The notes under the pieces are model-generated. The model was not told the DNA's origin. It saw only the letters and a list, made by a program, of their open reading frames with translations, and searched no databases. The position numbers and the translations under genes are program-made. Of a stretch of DNA of 45,612 bases, positions 8,385 through 14,617 are shown piece by piece. The DNA is from an uncultured Clostridia bacterium (GTDB lineage: Bacteria; Bacillota; Clostridia; Christensenellales; Borkfalkiaceae), in the NCBI GenBank assembly GCA_947631195.1, contig CANRKK010000016.1:1-45612 (forward strand). Reading direction: 5' to 3'. Position 1 is the first letter of the stretch. The number at the start of each line of letters is the position of its first letter.

Positions 8385-8491
8385 ACTCACGAAAAATTTG
8401 AGCCTTATTATTTGAAATATTTACAATAAGGTGCGCAAACCGTCGCTTCGCTCGGGCGCAGCGCCCGCAATGGCGCGAGATTTTTGTGAAC
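8385..8491 (-). terminator. Palindromic repeat acting as probable nusG terminator
   Basis: Bounded by CTCACGAAAAATTT at 8386 and ATTTTTGTGAAC ending at 8491, which form an imperfect inverted repeat. Inside are a second stem (CCTTATT / AATAAGG) and a GCGGGCGC/GCGCCCG stem. It ends 3 nt after the nusG stop codon. A relative lies at 44759-44865. Confidence 0.55.
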
Positions 8492-8494
8492 TCT

Positions 8495-9031
8495 TTATAG
8501 TTTTTTGATTTGGATATACTCCACTTCCACATCCGTATTCCTGCCAAACATCTGTATGTTGACTTTCGCCTTTTGCGCCAGATCGTTCAGCTCGGTTATG
8601 GTGCCCTCGAAGCCCTCCAAAGGCCCCGAATCCACCGCAACCTTGTCGCCTACGGCAAAGTCGGCGTCCACAACCACTTCCTCCAAACGCATCTTGCGGA
8701 TCTCGGACTCCTTCATGGGAATGGGGCGGCCCTGGGGGCCTACAAAGCCCGTAACGCCCCTCGTGTTGGTCACGAGATACCACAGTTGGTTGGAATATAT
8801 CATTTTTATAAACACGTAGCAGGGCAAAAGTTTGCGCTCTACAATTTTGCGCTTGCCGTTCTTTTCCTCTATGGTCTGTTCCATGGGGATTTTTACGTCA
8901 AATATCATGTCCTGCAGGTTGTTGTTTTCTATCAGGCGGAAAAGGCTGTCCTTAACCATGGACTCGTAGCCCGAATAGGTATGCAGAATATACCAGCAGG
9001 GATTGACGGGATCGGCTACCATCGTTGCCAT
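8495..9031 (-). CDS. nusG: Transcription termination/antitermination protein NusG
   Basis: A 178-residue protein of usual length. The NGN domain (about 11-110) has WYILHTYSGYE, LLPCYVFIKM and TRGVTGFVG. The C-terminal KOW domain (about 125-178) has VGDKVAVDSGPLEGFEGTI. NusG binds RNA polymerase and couples it to Rho or the ribosome. AGGAGG lies 8 nt before the ATG. It follows secE with a 12-nt gap. Confidence 0.97.
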   Translation of the reverse strand: MATMVADPVNPCWYILHTYSGYESMVKDSLFRLIENNNLQDMIFDVKIPMEQTIEEKNGKRKIVERKLLPCYVFIKMIYSNQLWYLVTNTRGVTGFVGPQGRPIPMKESEIRKMRLEEVVVDADFAVGDKVAVDSGPLEGFEGTITELNDLAQKAKVNIQMFGRNTDVEVEYIQIKKL

Positions 9032-9043
9032 AGCAGCACCTCC

Positions 9044-9280
9044 TTATTGGCCTATCTTGGTTACAACGTCAAGGAGCGCCTGCAAACCGTAGTTTATCCC
9101 CGTAACGACTACGGTGAACGCAACTACTACAACCAAAACAACGCACGTAGCCTTTACCACCTTGGGGAAGGTGGGCCACGTTACTCTCTTGAGTTCGGAA
9201 AAGGTCTCTTTAAGTTTTCTGCCGGCGCGGACGAATATGTTGGGTTTTTTGTCGTCTGCCGCTTTTTGGTTATTGGCCAT
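9044..9280 (-). CDS. secE: Preprotein translocase subunit SecE
   Basis: A 78-residue protein with the short single-TM form of SecE usual in Bacillota. An amphipathic region with FSELKRVTWPTFPKV (the conserved cytoplasmic helix) is followed by one TM helix (about 44-66). It clamps SecY in the translocon. GAGGTT lies 6 nt before the ATG. It is cotranscribed with rpmG (12 nt upstream) and nusG (12 nt downstream). Confidence 0.95.
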   Translation of the reverse strand: MANNQKAADDKKPNIFVRAGRKLKETFSELKRVTWPTFPKVVKATCVVLVVVVAFTVVVTGINYGLQALLDVVTKIGQ

Positions 9281-9292
9281 ATTTAACCTCGG

Positions 9293-9460
9293 TTATTTGC
9301 TTTCCTTGTGCTCGGTGTGCTTTTTGCAGAACGGGCAATATTTGGACATTGTGAGCCTGTCGGGATCGTTGCGCTTATTCTTATAGCTGTCGTAATTGCG
9401 GTGCTTGCACACGGTGCACTCTAAGGTGATTTTTGTTCTTACTTGCGCTTTGGTTGCCAT
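9293..9460 (-). CDS. rpmG: Ribosomal protein bL33
   Basis: A 55-residue small protein. It begins [19 protein letters not shown], carries two CxxC pairs (CTVC at 15-18 and CPFC at 42-45) and ends HTEHKESK, which is the zinc-ribbon form of L33. It is the first gene of rpmG-secE-nusG, the usual order in Bacillota. A TTGACA/TAAACT promoter and an attenuator-like hairpin precede it. There is no strong SD: GGAGTT lies 8 nt upstream of the ATG. Confidence 0.95.
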   Translation of the reverse strand: MATKAQVRTKITLECTVCKHRNYDSYKNKRNDPDRLTMSKYCPFCKKHTEHKESK

Positions 9461-9477
9461 TTTGGAAAACTCCGTAC

Positions 9478-9507
9478 AAAAAAATTACACCCCTCTTTGC
9501 GGTGTAA
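9478..9507 (-). terminator. Attenuator-like hairpin in the rpmG leader
   Basis: On the minus strand TTACACC-GCAAAGAGG-GGTGTAA (9507-9485) is followed by TTTTTTT (9484-9478). It lies between the rpmG promoter and the rpmG start codon, so read-through is required to express rpmG-secE-nusG. Confidence 0.75.
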
Positions 9508-9511
9508 AGGA

Positions 9512-9541
9512 AGTTTACCATACGCAAGGGGGTGTTGTCAA
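9512..9541 (-). promoter_or_regulatory. Sigma-A promoter of rpmG-secE-nusG
   Basis: On the minus strand: TTGACA (9541-9536), 18-nt spacer, TAAACT (9517-9512). Confidence 0.8.
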
Positions 9542-9600
9542 CTCTTTTTGCCCGTTTTTAAAATTTTTATTTTTACGCGGCCCCGCGCGGCGGTTTGGGA

Positions 9601-9801
9601 TTATTTTTCTATGCCGAACAGCAGGTTCGGCTCGATATCGAATTTTTTGTACAGCATAAGAATACTGTCATAGCCCGGTTTTTTGTTGCCCAAAAGCCAC
9701 TGGCTTACCGTGGTTTGGTTTACCCCCAATATGGCGGCAAAGGCCTGCTGGGAGAGTCCCTGTTCCTGCATTACTTCCTTTATAACGTCGATATACCACA
9801 T
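9601..9801 (-). CDS. Small XRE-family regulator (HTH only)
   Basis: A 66-residue protein that is essentially one HTH_3 domain: IKEVMQEQGLSQQAFAAIL forms helices 1-2, VNQTTVSQWLLGNKKP is the recognition region, and LYKKFDIEPNLLFGIEK forms the last helices. It lies divergent to a small membrane protein, with three copies of a 14-bp palindrome between them, and is the natural candidate to bind these. The ATG at 9801 has no visible SD, so it may be translated weakly or from a leaderless mRNA; a start at codon 11 would cut into helix 1. Confidence 0.85.
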   Translation of the reverse strand: MWYIDVIKEVMQEQGLSQQAFAAILGVNQTTVSQWLLGNKKPGYDSILMLYKKFDIEPNLLFGIEK

Positions 9802-9805
9802 AAAA

Positions 9806-9821
9806 AAATTGTAAACAATTT
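9806..9821. promoter_or_regulatory. AAATTG-TAAA-CAATTT inverted repeat
   Basis: A perfect 6-bp inverted repeat just upstream of the small XRE gene start. ATTGTAAA inside it recurs inverted as TTTACAAT at 9896-9903. It could be another binding site or part of the XRE gene leader. Confidence 0.4.
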
Positions 9822-9822
9822 T

Positions 9823-9884
9823 AGGTCAAAAGACTTGACATAGGCCAAAAGACCTGATACAATGGGTTATAGGTCAAAAGACCT
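9823..9884. promoter_or_regulatory. Three operator copies AGGTC-AAAA-GACCT
   Basis: Copies lie at 9823-9836 (last arm GACTT), 9842-9855 (first arm AGGCC) and 9871-9884 (perfect palindrome). Starts are 19 and 29 bp apart, close to two and three helical turns. They overlap the -35, fill the spacer and cover the predicted transcription start of the rightward promoter, as expected for repression. Confidence 0.85.
9835..9863 (+). promoter_or_regulatory. Sigma-A promoter of the small membrane protein
   Basis: TTGACA 9835-9840, 17-nt spacer, TACAAT 9858-9863. The spacer is exactly filled by the second operator. Confidence 0.88.
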
Positions 9885-9921
9885 AATATTATTATTTACA
9901 ATTATTGAAAGGAGATACACT

Positions 9922-10146
9922 ATGGACAACAAACTTCCGCGCTTTTTACTGACGTTTTTTCTCGGCTTTATAGGTAGCTTCATAATCAACCATACCGGGC
10001 TTAAACCCGACGGTTGGAAATCGAGAACTTGCGCCTACGTATTTTTAAGTTTGGTAACTTTCGGGTTCTACGGTTTAGTTGCTTCAATTTGCAACTTTAC
10101 TTTCGACGAGGCCAAGGAACGCAATATCGGCTATTTCCAAGAATAA
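9922..10146 (+). CDS. Small two-TM membrane protein, XRE-controlled
   Basis: 74 residues from the ATG at 9922, chosen because AAAGGAG lies 7 nt upstream (9908-9914); an in-frame ATG at 9862 overlaps the promoter. TM1 is about residues 6-23 (FLLTFFLGFIGSFII), followed by a loop with HTGLKPDGWKSRT. TM2 is about 38-57 (FLSLVTFGFYGLVASI), followed by a tail CNFTFDEAKERNIGYFQE. The glycine-rich TM1, short linker and GxYGLVAS pattern recall TM2-type small membrane proteins, but I cannot name a function. Tight control by three operators suggests it is normally off. A terminator follows. Confidence 0.8.
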   Translation: MDNKLPRFLLTFFLGFIGSFIINHTGLKPDGWKSRTCAYVFLSLVTFGFYGLVASICNFTFDEAKERNIGYFQE

Positions 10147-10159
10147 TATCGGTGATATA

Positions 10160-10190
10160 AAAGAGGGAACTCCGCGCGGGTTCCCTCTTT
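10160..10190 (+). terminator. Terminator of the small membrane protein gene
   Basis: An 11-bp stem AAAGAGGGAAC / GTTCCCTCTTT (10160-10170 with 10180-10190) 13 nt after the stop. Confidence 0.8.
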
Positions 10191-10239
10191 AACGTATTTG
10201 CACTTTGGCGGCGTTTTTCGGCGTTTCGGAAATACGGAC

Positions 10240-10286
10240 AATTATAAAAGCGGCGAGCGCGGATTGCGCTCGCCGCTTTTATAATT
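10240..10286. repeat. Perfect 21-bp inverted repeat
   Basis: Arms 10240-10260 and 10266-10286 pair perfectly around loop GGATT, with an AT outer part and a GC inner part. It could act as a bidirectional terminator. It directly precedes an ACAATATTGGGGG repeat start. Confidence 0.85.
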
Positions 10287-10289
10287 ATT

Positions 10290-10593
10290 GACAATATTGG
10301 GGGCGTTACTCCCACCCGTCACTACGTGACACCCTCCCCCGTTATCACGGAAGAGGGCAAGGTTGGGTTACCGTCCTATCCGGCCAAGAGCAGCCACGGG
10401 GGGATTATCTCGCCCGGTCTGCCGTTTCCCGCAAAGCGGGAGCCCCCGGCAGAGCGTCGCTAACGCTCGCGCGAAATGACAAGCCTTAACTTGCGCGCCA
10501 ATTATTTTAAAGGTCGCTACGCGACAGATTCTTCGTCGGGCTGCGCCCTCCTCTCGCCAAAGGCGAGGGCGGCCGGCCCCTCAAAATCACGAA
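10290..10593. repeat. Mosaic repeat island downstream of the HtrA-like gene
   Basis: Contains ACAATATTGGGGG, the CCCACCCGTCACTACGTGAC block (also 38759), the CCACGGGGGGATTATCTCGC block, the TTTCCCGCAAAGCGGGA palindrome and the CGCTACGCGACAGATTCTTC block. No gene is supported in 10147-10640. Confidence 0.75.
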
Positions 10594-10633
10594 AAATTTG
10601 AGTGCGCGCAACCACACGAAAATTTTTGTGAAA
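10594..10633 (-). terminator. Palindromic repeat acting as probable htrA-like terminator
   Basis: CACGAAAAATTTGAG and CGAAAATTTTTGTGAA bound a short GC-rich centre. It begins 8 nt after the stop codon of the protease gene. Same boundary sequences as 8385-8491 and 39147-39194. Confidence 0.5.
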
Positions 10634-10640
10634 TTGTATT

Positions 10641-11867
10641 TTATGGAACATAGATATACTGTTGGGCGGTGAAGGAGGCCGTTTTTAGCTCGCTGCCCAC
10701 ATAGTTGTAGGTGGCAAAAAAGCCCGCCTGCCGCGAGAGCACGTCCCTGTATTCCACCGTCACCTCGTCGCCCGCGTTTATGCCCGCGACAACCGTTTCG
10801 GCAGCCTGCGTAAGCGCGTAGGAACTGCCCGCGCCGCCGGTGAAACTGTGCCGCGCGCCGTTGACCGTTATTGCCGAGACGGCCTTTATTGTGTTGCTCC
10901 ATTCGCCGTATAGGGGGCTGTCCGCGCCGCCGGCCGAAGCCACCAGACAGGCCGCGCGGGAAGTCAGGTTGGAGTCGGTGTAGAGCGTTTGGGTGGAAAA
11001 GGCCACGTTGACGTTGGCGTCCCCCTCCACATAGCCGTAGCCCGTAACCGCGCCGTTTTGCTCGGTGTGGGTGGAAATAAGGGACAGGGCGGCAAATTTT
11101 GCGTCGTTGGCAGGAATGGCGAAGTTCAGACCCTCCACCTGCTGCCCGTTATACGTTTCGTAGCCCGAATTGATTATGCCCACAAGGTTGCCAAAGGCGT
11201 CGAACAGGCCTCCGCCCGAGTTGCCGCCGTTGGTGAGGGCGTCCGTCTGCATAAGCGTCATTGCGCCTATGTCGCCCACGTTGACGTTGCGCTTGGTTGC
11301 CGACACTATACCGTGTGTAACCGTGCCGCCCAAAATGCCCAGCGGGTTGCCTATGGCAAACACTTCGGCGCCGACCTTTACGCTGTCGCTGTCCGCGATA
11401 AAGGTTGCAACGGAGAGCTGCGTGCCTGCGGGCGGAGCGATGGACAGCACCGCTATGTCCCGCTTTTTGGAGCTGCCGACAAGCGTTGCGGCATACGCCG
11501 TGGTGCTTTCGGCGCCGTCCTCCGCTATGGACAGCACGTCCACGACAAAGTTTTCGCCGCCGTCTATGACATGGTGGTTTGTAACTATGAAATACTGCAC
11601 GCTGCTGCCGTTTTTGTCTTTGACGGTGTTTATTATAACGCCGCTGCCCGCGCTTGCCGAAGTTTGCGAGTAGCTTGTGACGTCCACCACCGTGGGACGG
11701 ATTTTTTGCAGCATTTCGGTGGAGGACAGTTGTACGCCTCCCTCCGCTTGCGTTAATTCAACGGTGTAGTTGCGGGTTTCGCCCATAGTGCAGCCGGCAA
11801 CGGCAAAGCACGCCGCCATTGCCGCCGCAGAGCAGGCTATAATCTTTATCAAAGCCGATTTTTTCAT
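10641..11867 (-). CDS. HtrA/DegP-like trypsin-family serine protease lipoprotein
   Basis: 408 residues from the ATG at 11867, preferred over a GTG at 11876 because AAGGTG, which contains that GTG, is the SD. It has a lipoprotein signal peptide with lipobox AVAGC (Cys26). The protease domain spans about 50-265 with the full triad: His99 in TNHHVIDGG, Asp137 in KRDIAVLSI and Ser217 in GGNSGGGLFD. The region after about 290 (VNGARHSF, INAGDEVTVEYRD) resembles a degenerate PDZ domain. Its expected role is quality control of exported proteins at the outer face of the membrane. A palindromic repeat closes the gene. I saw no strong promoter upstream. Confidence 0.9.
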   Translation of the reverse strand: MKKSALIKIIACSAAAMAACFAVAGCTMGETRNYTVELTQAEGGVQLSSTEMLQKIRPTVVDVTSYSQTSASAGSGVIINTVKDKNGSSVQYFIVTNHHVIDGGENFVVDVLSIAEDGAESTTAYAATLVGSSKKRDIAVLSIAPPAGTQLSVATFIADSDSVKVGAEVFAIGNPLGILGGTVTHGIVSATKRNVNVGDIGAMTLMQTDALTNGGNSGGGLFDAFGNLVGIINSGYETYNGQQVEGLNFAIPANDAKFAALSLISTHTEQNGAVTGYGYVEGDANVNVAFSTQTLYTDSNLTSRAACLVASAGGADSPLYGEWSNTIKAVSAITVNGARHSFTGGAGSSYALTQAAETVVAGINAGDEVTVEYRDVLSRQAGFFATYNYVGSELKTASFTAQQYIYVP

Positions 11868-11941
11868 GTTGTTCACCTTATATATTTATATTAGGCGCAA
11901 ATTGTGACGGTATTAAGACCGTACCGTGACATTTTATGCAT

Positions 11942-12170
11942 GCGGCGGCGCATACGCGCCGCCGCCGAATGGTTATTGACAATATTGGGGGGGGGTGGGA
12001 CAAAATTAAAAAGAAAAATTGTTAATATGTGTGCGCGTTTCAACCGACCTCGACCAGCCCACGGGGGGATTATTTCGCTTACCGCTTCGCTCACGCTCTG
12101 CCGTTTCCCAAAGGAAACCCTCGGCAGGGCGTCGCTTCGCTCGCACAAAATGACAAGCCTTAACTTGCAT
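11942..12170. repeat. Hairpin plus repeat modules upstream of the HtrA-like gene
   Basis: A perfect 10-bp GC stem (11942-11951 with 11956-11965) is followed by TTATTGACAATATTGGGGG and the CCCACGGGGGGATTATTTCG block with GGAAACCCTCGGCAGGGC. It is related to 10283-10460 and 7835-7945. No gene is supported in 11868-12377. Confidence 0.75.
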
Positions 12171-12189
12171 TGCAATTATTAAAAATAAT

Positions 12190-12377
12190 TTTGTTGCAAG
12201 CAAAACCACGCTTTTGCGCCGGCGCGACCCCTGCATTTACGAAGTCTGCAAGCGGTTAGAAGCAAGCAAGACAAGGAGCGTGCGTAAGCGACGAAGGGAG
12301 CGTACACAGAAGTACGTGACCGAGGAGCGCGCAAACGCGACGCAGTATTGCGCCGCTTATAATCCGCTTGGCGGGAG
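12190..12377. repeat. Repeat module abutting the SecB-like gene
   Basis: TTGCAAGCAAAACCACGCTT, then GGTTAGAAGCAAGCAAGACA, then ACAGAAGTACGTGACC and GGCGGGAGCT. Related to 880-1110 and 4705-5007. The end of the module (GGGAGCT) overlaps the stop codon of the SecB-like gene. Confidence 0.75.
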
Positions 12378-12809
12378 CTAATTCAAATCTCCTACGGTGA
12401 ACGCGTACTGATCCCTATCCTCCGGGAACAGCGGCCCCGTGATGATGGGCAGATTGAGGGGCGCGATATAGGCGTTGGCGGTGAGGTTGGTCACGGCCGA
12501 CCTGAGATAGGGATAGATATTTTTGGTGGCGTCTATCACAAAGCTCCTCTCCTCGGCGTCGTTTTTGATGTCGGTCACCTCGAAAATTCCCACCAAAGTG
12601 ACGTTTATGTCAAAGGGCTTGGGTTCCTCCGCGGTGCTTTCAATCTTCACCGAAAGGGCGACGAAGTGCAGTTTGTCGTTGTTGTTGACCTTTCTCACCT
12701 GACGGCTGAACTGCGGCTTTATATCCAGCTTTTCTTCGGGGTTGATGCGCACTCTGTTGATTTTGAAGGAGAGCTCCTCTGCGGTTATGCCTTTGAAATC
12801 GATTTTCAT
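12378..12809 (-). CDS. SecB-like export chaperone
   Basis: A 143-residue protein. It shows the SecB pattern: an N-terminal beta region, a central ...VTLVGIFEV segment, then YPYLRSAVTNLTANAYIAPLNLPI, which matches the conserved SecB stretch PYAREAISxLVxRGxFPPLxLxPI. SecB proteins hold preproteins unfolded for secretion. Classical SecB is rare in Bacillota, where SecB-like proteins have been found alone or with toxin-antitoxin pairs; no toxin is adjacent here. It has its own promoter (12846-12873). The stop codon lies at the edge of a repeat module, so its C-terminus may have been reshaped by insertion. Confidence 0.75.
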   Translation of the reverse strand: MKIDFKGITAEELSFKINRVRINPEEKLDIKPQFSRQVRKVNNNDKLHFVALSVKIESTAEEPKPFDINVTLVGIFEVTDIKNDAEERSFVIDATKNIYPYLRSAVTNLTANAYIAPLNLPIITGPLFPEDRDQYAFTVGDLN

Positions 12810-12845
12810 ATATATATACTCCTGATTGGGTTTTTTACAGATACA

Positions 12846-12873
12846 ATTATACCCCTTTTGCGAAAAAAGTCAA
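12846..12873 (-). promoter_or_regulatory. Sigma-A promoter of the SecB-like gene
   Basis: On the minus strand: TTGACT (12873-12868), 16-nt spacer, TATAAT (12851-12846). AGGAG precedes the ATG. Confidence 0.82.
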
Positions 12874-12911
12874 ACGTACTCATAGTTTTGCCCTGTTTTT
12901 TGAAAAAATAA

Positions 12912-12940
12912 TTGATATTTGTTTAGCGATATATTATAAT
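12912..12940 (+). promoter_or_regulatory. Sigma-A promoter of rng
   Basis: TTGATA 12912-12917, 17-nt spacer, TATAAT 12935-12940; divergent from the SecB-like promoter. Confidence 0.82.
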
Positions 12941-12991
12941 ATACGGGCACGCGGCATATTTTTCGGGCTATTATCTGTAGAGCGGTATGTT

Positions 12992-14479
12992 ATGTTTAAA
13001 AAAACTCTGTATTTCGACTCCTTTTGCGGATATTATATTTCGGCGGTTACGGAGAACGGAAAAGTAACCGATTTCAATTTTGAAAAGCGCAACACGGGCG
13101 TTGCGGTGGGGAACGTGTACAAGGGGCGCGTAGAGAGCGTGCTGCCCGGCATGCAGGCGGCCTTTGTAAACTGCGGGCTGAAAAAGAACTGCTATCTTTC
13201 CTCCGACGAATTTTTGGGCGGACGGGAAAAGTACTTTGACGAAAACTCCCTGCCCGCTATGCCCGAACTGCACGTCGGGGATGAAATTTTGGTGCAGGTG
13301 GTAAAGCTGCCCGTGGGCAACAAGGGCGCAAAGGTGACGTCGCACGTCTCCATCGTGGGCAAGAGCCTAATTTATATGCCCGGCACGACCACGGTGGGCG
13401 TTTCGCGCAAGATATGCGACGAGGAGCTGAGGAAAAACCTGATTTACACCGTGCAAAACATGATTGACGAGGGCGACGGGCTGGTGGTGCGCACGGCCGC
13501 CCCCTATGCCAAGCGCAAACAGCTGGAACAGGAGCTGGCATACCTGAAAAATATGTACCGCGAAATTGAGTCCGCCTTCCCCGCGGCCGACGTCGGGGAA
13601 CTGCTGTACACCGATTTTGCGCTGCCCGTACGCGTTTTGCGGGACACGCTCTCTTCGGATATAGACAGCATTGTGGTGGGCTCGGCGCACCTTGCCTCCC
13701 TCGTGGAAAGAATAGTCGGCCTGTACCCTCCCCAATCGCGGCTGCCCGTAGCACTGCACAGCACGGGCAGGGATATGATGGAGGAGCTGGGCATTTCCGA
13801 ACAGATTTTGCAGGTGATATCGCCGCGCGCCGAGTTGGAAAACGGGGCGTACCTTGTAATAGAGCACACCGAGGCGCTGACCGTGATAGACGTGAACACC
13901 GGCCGCTTTACGGGGGACGACAGCCTTGAACAGACGGTGTACTACACGAATTGCCTCGCCGCGCGGGAGATTGCAAGGCAGGTGCGGCTGAGAAACATAG
14001 GCGGCATAGTCGTGGTCGACTTTATTGACATGCAGGTTGAAGCGCACAAAAAGGCGCTTGTGGCCGAGCTCGAGCGCGCCCTCCGCGACGATATAGCCAA
14101 GTGCCGCGTTTTGCCGATGTCGGGGCTTGGGCTGGTGGAATTTACCCGAAAACGCATAGGCGCCTCCCCCCTTTCGCAGATAGTGAAGCCCTGCAAGCAC
14201 TGCGGGGGTTCGGGCAGGGAGCACGCGCCCGAATTCATTTTGGTGGGGCTGCGCGCCAAACTTTTAAACATGTATGCGGGCGGCGCAAAGGATATAAGGA
14301 TAGATATGAACAACGGCATTTTTGCGCGGCTGATGGACTGGAAAGAGCTGCGCGAGGACCTGCGGGCGCACGCGGGCGGGGCAAAGATTTTCGCCGTGCC
14401 GCACAGGACCTACGGCGAGGAAAAAATCGTCCTCAAAGAGGCTCCCTTCAACGTGCCGTACGATGCCGTGGAAGTATAA
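12992..14479 (+). CDS. rng: Ribonuclease G (RNase E/G family)
   Basis: A 495-residue protein, RNase G size, without the long RNase E tail. It has an N-terminal S1-type domain (about 37-120, with GNVYKGRVESVLPGMQAAFV), an RNase-H-like and 5'-sensor region, and catalytic Asp300 in VIDVNTGRFTG and Asp343 in VVDFIDM that hold Mg2+. A zinc-link CKHCGGSG (about 405) serves dimer pairing. The role is endonucleolytic rRNA and mRNA processing in the cytoplasm. The SD is weak (GAGCGG). It is monocistronic and a GC-rich hairpin follows. Confidence 0.95.
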   Translation: MFKKTLYFDSFCGYYISAVTENGKVTDFNFEKRNTGVAVGNVYKGRVESVLPGMQAAFVNCGLKKNCYLSSDEFLGGREKYFDENSLPAMPELHVGDEILVQVVKLPVGNKGAKVTSHVSIVGKSLIYMPGTTTVGVSRKICDEELRKNLIYTVQNMIDEGDGLVVRTAAPYAKRKQLEQELAYLKNMYREIESAFPAADVGELLYTDFALPVRVLRDTLSSDIDSIVVGSAHLASLVERIVGLYPPQSRLPVALHSTGRDMMEELGISEQILQVISPRAELENGAYLVIEHTEALTVIDVNTGRFTGDDSLEQTVYYTNCLAAREIARQVRLRNIGGIVVVDFIDMQVEAHKKALVAELERALRDDIAKCRVLPMSGLGLVEFTRKRIGASPLSQIVKPCKHCGGSGREHAPEFILVGLRAKLLNMYAGGAKDIRIDMNNGIFARLMDWKELREDLRAHAGGAKIFAVPHRTYGEEKIVLKEAPFNVPYDAVEV

Positions 14480-14503
14480 TTCCCGATATGTGTTGAGTTT
14501 TTT

Positions 14504-14534
14504 GCGGCGGCGGGAGGCGCTCTCCCGCCGCCGC
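14504..14534 (+). terminator. GC-rich hairpin after rng
   Basis: A perfect 13-bp stem (14504-14516 with 14522-14534), loop GCGCT. There is no clean U tract after it (TTATCCCC), so it may only be a 3' stabiliser or partial terminator. Confidence 0.55.
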
Positions 14535-14595
14535 TTATCCCCTTTGTATAAAATTAACATTGCAAAATTCCGTCAAAGATTATAGACAAAACGGA

Positions 14596-14601
14596 TATAA
14601 T
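14596..14601 (+). promoter_or_regulatory. Possible -10 element of the AraC-family gene
   Basis: TATAAT at 14596-14601 with no good -35 at the right distance, as seen for activator-dependent promoters. Transcription would begin only about 10 nt before the ATG. Confidence 0.35.
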
Positions 14602-14617
14602 ATGATAGAATACGGTT

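Noticed and set aside
12378-12809. Toxin-antitoxin-chaperone unit around the SecB-like gene
   Set aside because: Neighbours are RNase G (housekeeping) and repeats; no toxin or antitoxin frame is adjacent.
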